Part shown: piece by piece, positions 45,309 to 56,682 of the stretch | How the letters are laid out: every line of letters starts with the position of its first letter | How positions within the stretch are numbered: position 1 is the first letter of the stretch | From: Pseudo-nitzschia pungens | Taxonomy: Eukaryota; Bacillariophyta; Bacillariophyceae; Bacillariales; Bacillariaceae | Length of the DNA stretch: 64,000 bases | Direction of reading: 5' to 3' | NCBI GenBank assembly: GCA_037355855.1 | Contig: CM074761.1 | Location: 3,987,346 to 4,051,345, forward strand | Made by a program: the position numbers and the translations under genes | The notes under the pieces: model-generated | The model's input: the letters and a program-made list of their open reading frames with translations, nothing else | Told to the model about the DNA's origin: nothing | Databases searched by the model: none

Positions 45309-46037
45309 GTTGAATGAATCCTCTCGACGAACCCCAATGGAGGATGATCGTGGTTGTTTGCAATCGGATTCGATCGGTTTCGAAACTGTGGGACGCACTG
45401 GATGGATGGCCCGGTCGACCAAACACGGGATGGACGCAAGCAGTGATTTCTGTGTTCGCACGGTTCCGATTTCGAAATTGCCAACTGGCACCGGGCAAAT
45501 ACAGTAATACTAGTAATCACAAGGGCTCACAATGCAGGAAGATTGTTGAAGATTTTGTGATGATTCATTCATCAATTTTTTTGTTTTTCCATCTTTTTCG
45601 TTCGCACAACACCCGATAAGATTCTTACTCATACATACCGATGCTGCTTCGTACTTCGTAGTTCACAACACCACAGCCATCCATCTAGACGGACCAACGA
45701 CTGGATCACACTTTCAATCACGGACAACTCGTGCCAATGATCAGATCGCATCATCAACAGTCAATACTTCTTGTAGTCAGTATGTAAGGTTAGTCAATCG
45801 ATGCGTCTGTTCCTGTTTCTCGTTTCTCATCACACGAAGAACTTGCGAATCGAACATCAACATCGAAGTCGTGCATGTCGAGGGACTTGTAAACATACTA
45901 CACAAGCACGAAACTACCCTTTCAACTCAGGACGACGGCGCCTTTCATACCGTATCAATCAATCACCAAAACCTTTTCTGGACCATGAAACACAGTGCAA
46001 TTCAGAAATAATAGTAGTATTATTGAATAATAGAACA
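45309..46037. other. Intergenic, divergent promoter region
   Basis: Between the plastid-protein gene (minus) and the LepA/GUF1 gene (plus). No structured element seen. The LepA open frame extends upstream to 45801 but without ATG context or homology, so that part is treated as leader. Confidence 0.5.
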
Positions 46038-48516
46038 ATGGCGACCAAACACCTCGCGGGATCCTTGTGGACGCGCCGAGCGTCCGACCTTTGTCGCCTC
46101 AATGCAAGGTTGTTCCACCGCGACTCGCCACTCCTCCCGCTCATTCGAAACACGACGAACGTCCATCTCCGGAAGCGAACTATTCATCATCGCCGGCTGC
46201 TTCAAGGTGTCCTTCGCTCTGCGGCGTATTCCACATCCACCGTTTGCCGCTCTCCCCACGCCGCAATCAACGACGACGGTGACGAGGATCCACGGACGCC
46301 CCAAATCCCCGAGAGGCTCGTTTCGATCAACGACGACAACTACCAAGAGATGCTCGACCGCATTCCGCTGGAGGACGTGAGGAATTTTTGTTTCATAGCG
46401 CACGTCGATCACGGGAAATCCTCCCTCACCTCGAGGCTGCTGGAAATCACCGGCAACATGGGGCGAGAATCCCAAGAGGTTGCACTCGAGAGTGCCCGAG
46501 ACAACGCCAACGCCGATGCCGGCGGTGGTGTCGGGGACGGAGAGATCGATGCCACGAAAAAGGCTTCCGCGAGCGATGCCGGCAAATCCAACGCGGAGCG
46601 CCGGGACGAAAAGGAACAAATCCAGCTCCTCGATACGCTGGCGGTGGAGCGCGAGAGAGGCATCACCGTCAAGGCCAGTGCGGCGTCCATGCTGTATCCG
46701 CATCCGTCGGCCGTGGGGCCCGACGGCGTGCTGCTATTGAATTGCGTGGACACTCCCGGGCACTCCGACTTTTCCTCGGAAGTCGCTCGGTCGCTGTCGT
46801 TTGTTCAGGGCGCGGTGCTGCTGCTGGACGCGACGCAGGGAATACAGGCGCAGTCCTGGACGGTGCACGAGAAGGCGAAATCCATGACCGATCCGCCCGA
46901 ACTCATCCTGGCAATGACAAAGATCGACCTGGATGCGGCGCGGCCCATCGATGTTGCGCTGACGGTCTCGGAGTGGTTGTCGGTCGATGATCCCGAAAGC
47001 ATCGTCCCCACGAGTGCCCGGAGTCGCATCGGCATCGTTCCGCTCCTGGATGCCATTTGCCGGCGCGTTCCTCCTCCTCGACCGCTGGCCGACGACGAGG
47101 AAACGGACGCAGAGGGAACCGAGATGAGTCCCCACCTGAGGGCACAAGTGGTGGATTCTTGGTACGATGCGCGCGGTGTCAATTGCATCGTCCAGGTGAT
47201 CTCCGGATCGATCCGAGAGGGGGATCGGATCGCGATTGCCAGCACACCCAAGACAACTGGTGAGCAACCCAAGCCGTCGTCGGCAGTCGCCGTCTTCGAC
47301 ACAATCGTTTTCCGTTCAAGAAGTAGGGATTGTCTTGCCGGGAAACCGACGAACGGGGAAATTGCGTCGAGGACAAATGGGATACGTTCGATTTGGTCTC
47401 CGGGACCCGAGGCAAGCAGATCCCGGGACCATTCTCATCTTCCACAAGGACGTCGGGAAAGATATTTGCATTCCGTCTCTCAACCAGAGTGCCAGCAACG
47501 GAACCAGCATTGCGGGGTCCTCGTCCAATTCGGTGTTGTATGCGTCGGTGCACCCGCAAGAAGAAGACGGATTCGAAGAGTTGTGCGATGCCGTCGACCG
47601 CTTGGCCCTCAACGACAAAGGGCTGGAAGTAACGCGAACAGCGGATTCCGGTGGCTCCAACGGCTCGGAAAGCGGTGGACCGTTCCTGGGGCCGGGTCTG
47701 CGCGTCGGCTTCCAGGGGCTTTTGCACGTGGAAGTTTTTCGTCAGCGCCTGTCGGACGAATTCGGCATCGAGGCGGTGGTTACTCCGCCAAAGGTCCCGT
47801 ACCACATCACGCTCTTGCCAAGCAAATCAAACAATTTGACGGAGCCAATCACGAAGGTGGTCGAAGACCTGGAGGAGTGGCCCGCATACGGAACCAAATT
47901 TACGGTCGAAGAACCCGTAGTGGAAGTCCGACTCATGGCACCTGTGGAATACGCGGGAGCCGTCATGGAGCTGATAACAAACAAGAGAGGAACGAACCTG
48001 ACAACAAAAACCATCGACAAGACTAGCTGGATGTTTGAGGCCCAAATGCCATGGGCCGAAGTTGTTGTGAACTTCCACGACATGTTGAAAACCGCTACCG
48101 CTGGATACGGGAGTCTGGACACCTTTGAAGCAGATCCTCCGTTGCGAGAGGCACGTCTGTCGAAGGTTGATATCTTTCTCAACAACGAGGCCGTGGGGCC
48201 TTTGTCGTTTGTTTGCCACACCCCAAGAGCACAAGCCGAGGCTCGGGTCGTTTGCAAGAAACTGCAGGAAGTGCTTCCTCGTCAACAATTCGTTACCGTC
48301 ATTCAGGCCAAGGCCGACGGGAAGATTATTGCAAGCGAAAGGATTCGAGCGTACAGAAAGGATGTCCTCGTGAAGTCCGGGAAAATGGTTGGAGGAGGCG
48401 ACATCTCTCGCAAGAAAAAGCTTCTCGAGAAGCAAAAGCAAGGAAAGAAACGTTCTCAACAGAGTGGCAAAGTGACCCTGAGCCAAGCAGCTTTCAACAG
48501 TGTTATATCCAGATGA
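46038..48516 (+). CDS. GUF1: Elongation factor 4 (LepA/GUF1) translational GTPase, probably mitochondrial (one +1 frame break)
   Basis: Back-translocating ribosome GTPase. About 825 aa from the ATG at 46038, preceded by a leader. Residues 1-60 are Arg/Ser/Leu rich with no acidic residue in the first 15, a mitochondrial-type presequence. GTPase: G1 AHVDHGKSS (about 120), an inserted Asp/Ala-rich loop (about 150-185), G2 RERGITVKA, G3 DTPGHSDF (about 237), G4 as MTKIDL (NKID is usual) and G5 SAR. Then GQMGYVRFGLRDPRQADPG, LHVEVFRQRLSDEFGIEAVV, and the LepA-specific tail with ASERIRAYRKDVLVK, GGGDISRKKKLLEKQKQGKK, which separates it from EF-G and TypA. The frame changes by one base at 47308-47313 (GTTTTCC): before it AVFDTIVF, after it VQEVGIVLPGNRRTGKL. 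Confidence 0.93.
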
Positions 48517-49569
48517 TGAAAAAGATCTTGATTCTGTGACCACTTGCTTCTGAATGAAATACGTAGCGCACATCCTTTGATCGATCAGGGTTGTAACATC
48601 ACTAGTATTCTACTGCTGAAAACAAAACGATGTGCCGATTCACTTTGATGAGAGGGATCTAAACAGCGTGATGGGATACGCTCGTCTCCCTTAGTTTTGA
48701 TGTGGTACCGAGTCGATACTACTAGAGCAAGGGATTAATGATAACTGATCCAATCTTGGAGAGACTTGACATGGAGGAACAACCCTATCTGCTACTTTAG
48801 GAGTAAAACGAAGGTGCAATTGGACTAGACTTCATTCGACAACCGACCTCTTGAGGGGAATTCACCACAGCTCAACTAGGAGTATATAACATCGTTCTGC
48901 TTTGGGGATGACAGGGATGGAGACAGGAAGACTGCAAGCCTAAGCGATACAGCATGATGCTATTTACAAACAATAGAAAGAAGTGTACTACGTTGCCACT
49001 GTTTTTGAGTTTGGATTCCGTAGTTTCAGGAATACCCGTACCATACTATTGAATATGGGTTTGCTTTGACTTAATTTTCAAACTTTCTAATGATGATGAT
49101 GATAATAATAATTGTAATAACTCAAAGCAGAAAGGTGTGTTTTCTTGATCCTGTTGTCCTCTGATGTTGTGGTGTGAGATGATACTATTATTATTATTTT
49201 TTTTTTATTTTTAGTTTTAAGTGCCCACAGGACCAAGGACTCTGACTTCGTAATGATAGTATGTATTCCCATGGTGTACACTAGATAATAGATAGGAGAA
49301 AGTCCTTCGGACATCACAATCAGACGGCAAGCGATGAACCACGAACGGATTCAAAATCCGTGCTTGGTGATCATCGATGGATGTTTGACGGTCGGCCCGA
49401 TCATTTTTTTCACTTTCCTTTTCTCCATCCGGTGATTAGAAAGTCGTGAGCTTCCTTCGTAAATGCTGGGAGTAACTGCGTCAAGGAACGATCCTCCACC
49501 AGGCATTCGACCCCTCAATTCTTCCCAGTTGTGTCGACAACGGTGTCGATATTAATAACAGCAATAACG
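48517..49569. other. Intergenic between GUF1 and NDC1-like genes
   Basis: No gene found. It includes a GATGATGATAATAATAATAA tract (about 49087-49110) and an imperfect hairpin (about 49350-49377, stem ACGGAT/ATCCGT) that I examined as a tRNA and rejected. Confidence 0.5.
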
Positions 49570-51722
49570 ATGTCCTCCAATCCCGAGCCTTCAAGAGTTC
49601 GGACTCCGCCGTCTTCGAGTACGATCACAGCATTGATGTTGACGTATCGACCCATCATTTTCATGCTATTCGCCGGACCCTTCTTGATCATGTCGTTGCC
49701 TCTTACATCTATGGTGTTTGGAGGCATCCTGGACGGTGCAACCGATCAGCACTGCCTTCTGGCTATTTGCATTACCGCGATTGTATCGAAACTCCTCGAA
49801 CGTTCCATTACAAAGGCCGCCCCGTCCAAAGAAAAGGGACTACAATCCTTGGATCAGTCGAGAGGAATTATCTTGCTCGTGGCATTTGCAGCGAGCTGTG
49901 GTTGCGACTCAGTTGATTGTGGGTCCTCTCGAGAAAGTCTTTGGCATGAGATCCACCTTGACATGGCGACCAACGATTTCGTTCACCGGTTCGCTTAGAC
50001 TCGCTGCGGGTGGATTTTTGCTGGGGTTGTCGATTGGTAAGTGAAGTGAAGGATCCGAGCCGTCTCAATCGCAAACAAAGTGAATTGTACATCAATGTTG
50101 AAGCGAAATGCGCCATCTCATTTTCACAACGTCTTTTCAGTTGCTCGATATATCGGACCTCAGTCTGTTGGTAAGTTTACACGAGACACGTCCTTCTTCA
50201 AGTGACCTAGTGAGGTCTCAACGAAAGAGAAGAAACCTCACAGCGACTGCCCTTGTCATTCTATCCAGTTCGTTGCTCGTCAAGTCCGTTGTATGTCAAT
50301 CCATATACCAGAGCCTTCCGGAATATTATTCGCAGTGCAGGGTCCACGCTCAATGCACCCCAAAAGATTTGTCAACCTTATGAGGTGCGAAAACCAAAGC
50401 TCACAGAGAAGAACGAAATCAATCCAAGAAGGCTACAGCTCCCTTCGTCAAAATCGTTGGCCGCTCAGATCGTAATATCGATAGTTGTTGCCGTTGCCGT
50501 GGCTTTCACGTCCGTTCTGCCGTTTTCATATGATTCGTTCGGAGAAGATTATCCAGAGGTCAAGATGATGTTAATGTTGTTGTGCATCGCGTCCACTACA
50601 ATGCAACTCTTACTCACAACAATTCAAGGAACCAATCATGAAATTGATCCAAATCACTATCGATCGACGAGCATAGTTGATCAGGCCAGTCTTCTCAATT
50701 ACCTCAAGGCTGCTGGTCCAGTCATTTTCGCAATACCCGTTCTGGTGGTCTCTATATTTGTCCAGAATTCTTCTCTGAGCTGGAATGATCTTCTGGTATG
50801 CCTGATAACTGTACCCTCTCCCATTGTGTTGTACATGTATATTTTCGACTACACCTTGAGAGTCTTTATCTGTAAAACTCCTTCAAATATCAAGAAACTT
50901 GTGGAAGAGGCATCCGGCGGTGATGCAAGTATGGAAATATTTGTGGATGTGATCCTTCGAAGCCTTCTGCATTCGAACGAAGAGTTGGTGCTGCAGCTTG
51001 GAAAGCTTTCTTCAAACGCCTCCGTTTGGATGGACCTCGAGCAAGAAGAACAAAAAAGAAATAATGCGGCGATGCAAAACATGGCCCAAACTCTCCTATA
51101 CAAAACAAACAAGGATGAATCTTCGCCTCATCTAGAAGATGATGTTCTCCGTCTCGCAATTCTAACCGCTTTCGAAGGAGCTGGAGTACACAACTGGATT
51201 GAATCAACATCAAACACTGGGGGGGGACATACGATTGATCCATATGCTGTGCCCATTATCCGTGCGTTGTGTGCGTACGCGGGAGGTATTGGCGAAGCTT
51301 TGCGATTCATTGCTGATTCAGAAGACAATCACGAAGATGCTTGGATTCTTCCTCCTGGCGCCTTGTTTATGGGTGGATGCGCCATTCGAGGAGCCACGCG
51401 CTGGATCCTTCAAAGCACAAAATTGTCGGGGAAGAACAAGAGTCTTGCAATTTTGATTCCGGTCCTGTTGAACTCTGCCTATAGATTGGAAAAGGGTCTT
51501 GTGCGGTATGCAGAGGTCCTCAGTGGATCCACAACGAAGGATGAAGCAAACAAAGTCAAGTTGCTCCGAAACGTTACACCGCAACTCTTGCCGCTTTTCA
51601 ACACCTGCAACGACTCCGCTAGGGTTGTCGTTGAAGAAACGAAAGCAAAGCCAGGATTTCGTAGGCTTGACTCCCTCGACACAGATTGTCAGAGATGGCT
51701 TAGATCCATACTGCCTGCATAA
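49570..51722 (+). CDS. Polytopic membrane protein, NDC1 nucleoporin-like (3 exons, one +1 frame break)
   Basis: About 649 aa. Exons 49570-50036, 50141-50170 (a 30-bp microexon reading VARYIGPQSV) and 50269-51722, all phase 1 and GT-AG. The N-terminal half has about six membrane spans (PIIFMLFAGPFLIMSLPL; LCLLAICITAIVS-like; IVISIVVAVAVAFTSVLPF; MMLMLLCIASTTMQLLLTT; AGPVIFAIPVLVVSIFV; PIVLYMYIFDYTLRVFI). The C-terminal half is a soluble helical domain with GATRWILQSTKL, ILIPVLLNSAYRLEKGLVRYAEV and LLRNVTPQLLPLFN. Six spans plus a helical domain, and the late 'LPAILNTLL' resemblance, suggest NDC1, the pore-membrane nucleoporin; similarity is weak. In exon 1 the reading must move one base between about 49870 and 49905 to reach QLIVGPLEKVFGMRS and the splice donor. 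Confidence 0.55.
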
Positions 51723-51879
51723 TACATATCGTGACTTAAAAGAAGCGAAGGATGCAGTTGTGACCAGTGCCACTTTTTGAGAAAGTCGAGGTAAGGATAG
51801 GCATAGCAACGGAAGAGTCATGATAGTCGAAAATTTGAGATGGGATCGAATGATCTAATTTAGCAGGATATAGCATCAT

Positions 51880-53934
51880 TTACTTGTTTACTCTTATTGT
51901 TGTGGCATACACCATGAGACCCAGAAGACACCCCGATAGGCATGTCATCGAGAAATAGTAATGGCCTTTGGCAGTACCTGAATACTTTTCGGACAAATGA
52001 ACACTCTCCTTCACCAAGGTGGACACAGTGGATAAACTTCCTGCAACGCCTGTCTTCAACGCAAAGATCATTGAATCAACCCATTTGGTTGTTGTCGACG
52101 TTCGTCTGGATCCAGAAAGGTATCTATCGTTCAACCCTTCCATACAAGCCGCAATTATAGTAGCGAACATGTTAGCAGTAAAAGTTCCCCAAGGTATCCA
52201 ACTTGTACGTATGTTAATCCTTCCATCCTTGTTCTGGACATTAAGATTTGACAGCCTCCAACGCAGCAAAGACCCCACAGGAGACAGAATCCACACCAAA
52301 ATCATTCCCTTGTAAAATTCAATATCACTGACAACATCTCCAATTACGAAACCAATAAGTAAGGCTACTGCCGTCATGAAGAGGGGAATCTTGTGGAGGT
52401 GACTGGGTACAGGTTGTAATTTCACATTGTCGTCGTCTACCAACTCGACTCCTTCATCTATCGAGGCTAGAGACTCGCTGCTGGATGCATCGTCCATTTC
52501 GATGTTATCTCCACGAGATGCGCTTCCCTCGTTGTCACTATTCCTGTGTCTGAAGGTGTACATCCACATGCCACACTGTCTACCGAAGAAAAAACCATGC
52601 AACGCACCCATCATTCCTATTATGTATCCAAAAAAGACCGTTATGACTTGTGAACCGAGTTCACAATATGATCCATCCAACATTACAACCATCTGTGTAT
52701 TCCAAGATGCAAAGGTCGTCAAACAGCCACAGAAGCCGGTGCCTAAACTGGCATGAAAAACTTCGTCGCGTTGCAGTGGATGATCCCTGTGTAACCATGG
52801 CAATCTAGCTCTTGGGTCGCCAAGTGGAGGAGTTATCATACCCATTAAGAAGCTGTATCGAAAAAGTTGAGTCAGTTGTCGTTGCTTCTCCAGGATGTGA
52901 TAGCATCGATACGAAATCATTTCTTACCTTCCGAAAAAGTTCGAGGGAAGATCTGTGAATAGTGCTCCACCCGTCTGTTCAGTTCGACCGCCATTCGTGA
53001 CGCAGATGTTGCTTGCTAAAGGGTACAAAAAGTCGCCGACTTTTCCGTATTCACAGTCCACACCAAATATCCTTGCCATGTAAACTCGAAATACAGATCC
53101 AAGAATTGCTGAAATAGAAACATAAAATATTGATTCGAGGTAATGTTCTTTGACTTCGTAGGCTCGCGTCACGACGATTTTCTGTCGCGTTTTCTTGCCC
53201 CGCTCCGATGAATCTTCGTTGCACTCATCAATCATCGACGGCATATTGAACCGCATTTCTTGTTTACTATTCCTGGAGTTCTGGGTAGTATCGGTAAAGT
53301 CCATCGAAAAAACATTCCTCATGAAGGGATATACCTGACTCCCACTCAAACTGCTTGTGACTCCATCGTTCCCCTTGATTCTTACTATATCCCCATTATC
53401 CAACGAAAGCGCATTCCGAATCGATGGAAGGACCTGTGCAGTACATGTGTCATGGACACTCGGACTGTGATAACTTCTGCTCCTTGTCAGCTCATTGACC
53501 TTTGCTAACTCAGGAGGAATGGATTTACGCTCTCCATGGTAACTATCCGCTTTTTGGGATCGATTCGTCGAACTGTTGTTGCTCTCTGCATCATCGTTTG
53601 TCGTAAACACATTGACAATCGTAGGAAAAACGTCAAGATAGTTTTTGTCTTCCTCTGTGCCAGCTGTCGAGGATTTCTCTACAACATAGGGTTGTCCTTG
53701 TTGCTGACGCTGACGACGACGACGATTGCTGCTTTCCCCAGAGCTCCTGATTGATGGGATCCTTTTCTCAATAGAACCATGCTGCTCTTGCTTCTCCTTC
53801 GAACGTTGACGGCGAATAGCGGATGTGCTACTGGAGCTTCTGGTGACCTCGGGCGTGTCACCGAGCGATAGAGCACTTATGATTGTTGGAATAATTTCGT
53901 CCATTCCCTCCGTTGTAGCGGTACATCCTTCCAT
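51880..53934 (-). CDS. FEX: Fluoride exporter (FEX/CrcB fused-repeat channel) with long N-terminal extension
   Basis: Exons 53934-52928 and 52852-51880 (75-bp intron, split Ser codon) give about 659 aa. FEX proteins are two CrcB halves in one chain that expel fluoride. Half 1: SISAILGSVFRVYMARI, LYPLASNICVTN, LPSNFFGSFLMG, GTGFCGCLTTFASWN. Half 2: SPVGSLLRWRLS, WGTFTANMFATI, GVAGSLSTVSTLVKE. The extra span between halves (HKIPLFMTAVALLIGFVIGD) fits the inverted topology. The first 300 residues are hydrophilic and contain four copies of a short motif at 14-26, 102-114, 168-180 and 201-213 (IIPTIISALSLGD, VFPTIVNVFTTND, VLPSIRNALSLDN, VYPFMRNVFSMDF). The start at 53934 is the ATG just before the first motif; an open frame extends upstream to 54120 but reads promoter-like DNA. 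No frame break. Confidence 0.88.
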
Positions 53935-55045
53935 CTCTCGGTTGAAGGGGATGTGTGTCGGAACGATCACAGAAACTTCGAACTTAGTACCGGTATGTTT
54001 TAAATTAGAATCGGTGATCGGTGATCGTATTACGAACGAAAAACTGTATTTGACGATCCAGCACACGTGCCAAATCGAACTGTGAAATAAGTGAGGATCA
54101 TGCAACGACACGAAGAACACAAGAGAGCGATTTTAAGGGGGGAAAGATGATGACACCACGAGTAGCGCCACAGTTAGTTGGAGCTTAGATCAAGATGGGG
54201 GCAGTAAGGGTAATTACCTCTAAGTACATACCCGTAAAATCCTTGCCTGGAATCTAAATCATACAGTAAACCTTACTAAACACAGAAATTGGATTCGAAA
54301 GGTGTTAATTTTTCAACGAACATCATGTTCAGACTCCGGAGGTACTTACGTTGAAGGTTCTTTGTGGTTGAATTTCCGAATTTCCATTTTCAACGAAATG
54401 TGTTTCTGAAAGAAGAATGAGTGGCGATGAATGAGGCGATTGACCGATAATGCCTCTCAGAATCTGAATGAGGATAAGGATGGGGATGAATTATGGGGGA
54501 CGTATTTTAGGGGGAATTTTGTTTTGTGTTCGAAAAAAGAGGAGAACATTATTTGGCGAACAGTGCCGACCCTCGCTCGCTCCGGCATACAAAAGAAACA
54601 AAGAACATGGCATTCACAAGAAACCCGACACCGCTTTCGAAAAACTTTGTTATTTTTGTTTTTAGATAAAGCAATGCTGGCAAGGCCGCCTTCCTTCAAC
54701 AATGATTGTCCAGTACGAGTGCGGTAAACCTTAGTTGCAAACCGTCCTTGTGAATCGTTCGAAGAGAGGCATCATGAACAAACGCGTGTAATTTTTTTTC
54801 GTCCGCAACAAATTGTTCCTCACGGCACATCTTCATCAACACAGTACTATACTTAACACACGTTATCGTTTCGGAATTAGATTTCACAAAATCAAATCCG
54901 TTTTCGAAACAACCAATACCACTACGGCATGTAGCAACTCATACCATAACTCTATGAAAAGAGACATCTAGAAGCGTAAATTTGAAGCGTGATAATTGGA
55001 ATAACAGATCTTGGCGTGAAACCGAGCACAAACAAAAAGACGAAA
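53935..55045. other. Intergenic, divergent promoter region
   Basis: Between the FEX gene and the small Ser-rich protein gene. ACCGGT at about 53990. No supported gene. Confidence 0.5.
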
Positions 55046-55873
55046 ATGGCCTTTGAACAAAACCTTGAAGCCGATCGCATTGATGGGTTCAACATCTTTT
55101 CGGCATTTGTCCGCGTCCCCCTCCTCGTTCTTGGGGGGATTCTAGGAGCGGACGAATCGTCTGCTGCCAGTAATATGGATTGCGACTCTGGGATAAATCA
55201 TCATCATGGTAGGAGCATGGATGTCGATGACGATAACACCCCGAGGAGTGACTTGGATCCCCAGTTCCGTGTGGCAGCCACCGACTGCACGAATGTATCG
55301 ATCCAGCGACGATTATCTGACGCCACCTCTACACAAGATTCGATGCAAACAAAACCGCAAGAATGCAAAAGTGATCATTTCCGCAACAACCAAGGAGGCA
55401 TGAAGCGCACGAAAAAGATGAGCTGGTCCGACGAAAGCGGACTTCCGTTAGTCTACGAAAATGATGAGGTAAGCACATCATTCGATATTGATCGTGCGCA
55501 GCAATGCTCTACAAGTATGCTTTCGAGTTCGTTGAGATGCGGATCTGTTCTTCGTTGCTGCCATATTGAACGGGCACCGGGACGGTGGGATGCTTTCTTT
55601 CGTAACGTTGTTTTCGCGAGTTTCGCAAAAGTTGGTATCTTGCAGTTCGAGATAATCTACGACTTGTTCGACTCGTTTGCCCTTTCTGCCGATCTTGATC
55701 TTGACTGAATCGACTTCGACGGAAAAAGATGTCAAGCGAGAACTATTTCAGTTTTCGCTTCACAGTGCGTCATCCTGGCCGGTGTCAACAAGTCGGACAA
55801 AAAAAAGTCTGTGCCTAACCTTACCCCTCGAAAACGATTCATTCTCTGTCAGAGTTCACCGTTGATTGATTGA
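55046..55873 (+). CDS. Hypothetical protein, hydrophobic N-terminal segment plus disordered region
   Basis: Exons 55046-55468 and 55766-55873 give 176 aa; the intron is GT-AG and the join is in phase 0 (NDE to CVILAGVNKSDKKK). Residues about 12-33 form a hydrophobic segment (NIFSAFVRVPLLVLGGILG); the middle is Asp/Ser rich; then MSWSDESGLPLVYENDE, a motif I associate with proteins of diatoms (from memory, not checked). The stop codon TGA lies in a GATT repeat (about 55862-55897), so its position may vary among alleles. Reading through the donor instead gives a 220-residue version. Function unknown. Confidence 0.5.
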
Positions 55874-56127
55874 TTGACTGATTGATTGCGGTCTTGATTG
55901 CTGCCACCAATCCCAGCAGTCCCACGACCGTCATCACCTGGTGTGGCTCATCTCGTACCTGAAATCGTACGACCGCACTCTCTCTCTCTCTCTCTTCAAC
56001 GCATTCGCGGTTGAAATGGCAGTTGAGTTGTGTGATTGAATCCGTCAAGTATTTCGTGTCATCGAACTCAACAAGTCTCTGTGTTTGTATCTTCTGTGAT
56101 TATTTGGGAAACTGAAATCAACTGATA

Positions 56128-56682
56128 ATGGGAAACCAACAGAGTACACTGCATCATGATCCCAACAGTAACCCATACTCGTCGGCAACTTCGAGTCTGC
56201 AAAGACCAACGAAGTCGGCCATGAGGAAATCAAGATCCGTCCGGCACGAGGCCGGTGGACTTTCACATCAAGATAGAATCACGTCTGTTGGAGCATCAAG
56301 GTATATTCCAAACATGAATCCACGAACAGCAGGAAATGGACTGATCATGCCAACAAGGCCATATGGAGGACATCCATCGGTAGAGAACAAGACACATGGC
56401 CCAAGCAACGCGGAGATGTCTCCTCAGTGGGGCTGGTACATCAACACGACACCCCCTACCCCAGAACTGTATCACAAAAGATCGTCTTCGTGCTCTTCTG
56501 CACTGAACAAGCAACAGACAGTGAAGTTTGATTCCAATACGAACGGGACTCAAAAGTCTTCTACGACGCCCCTTACCTCTACAACCATAGATGCAAAGTC
56601 CTGTCAGAACCAAGTCTTCCAGGACTTACAGAATTCTACGAAGAGAAATCCGATGGGAGGCTGGACTAGCATTCCAATTTGA
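56128..56682 (+). CDS. Hypothetical disordered protein with N-myristoylation-type start
   Basis: 184 aa, one exon. It begins MGNQQSTL, a good N-myristoylation signal (G2, S6), so membrane association is inferred. The rest is Ser/Thr/Pro/Asn rich. TKSAMRKSRSVRHE is a basic phosphosite-like segment, and SPQWGWYINTTPPTPELY (about 91-108) is a conspicuous aromatic motif, again of a type I associate with diatom proteins. It lies 254 bp after the preceding gene in the same direction; the two may be related. Confidence 0.6.
   Translation: MGNQQSTLHHDPNSNPYSSATSSLQRPTKSAMRKSRSVRHEAGGLSHQDRITSVGASRYIPNMNPRTAGNGLIMPTRPYGGHPSVENKTHGPSNAEMSPQWGWYINTTPPTPELYHKRSSSCSSALNKQQTVKFDSNTNGTQKSSTTPLTSTTIDAKSCQNQVFQDLQNSTKRNPMGGWTSIPI

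Noticed and set aside
49350..49380. tRNA-like arm (ACGGA-TTCAAAA-TCCGT, or on the other strand a Gln-like anticodon loop)
   Set aside because: The stem-loop is good, but no matching acceptor stem, D-arm or second T-arm could be fitted on either strand.
54989..55045. Extended N-terminus for the 55-kb protein
   Set aside because: The upstream in-frame codons lack an ATG in good context; the ATG at 55046 is followed by a plausible protein start.
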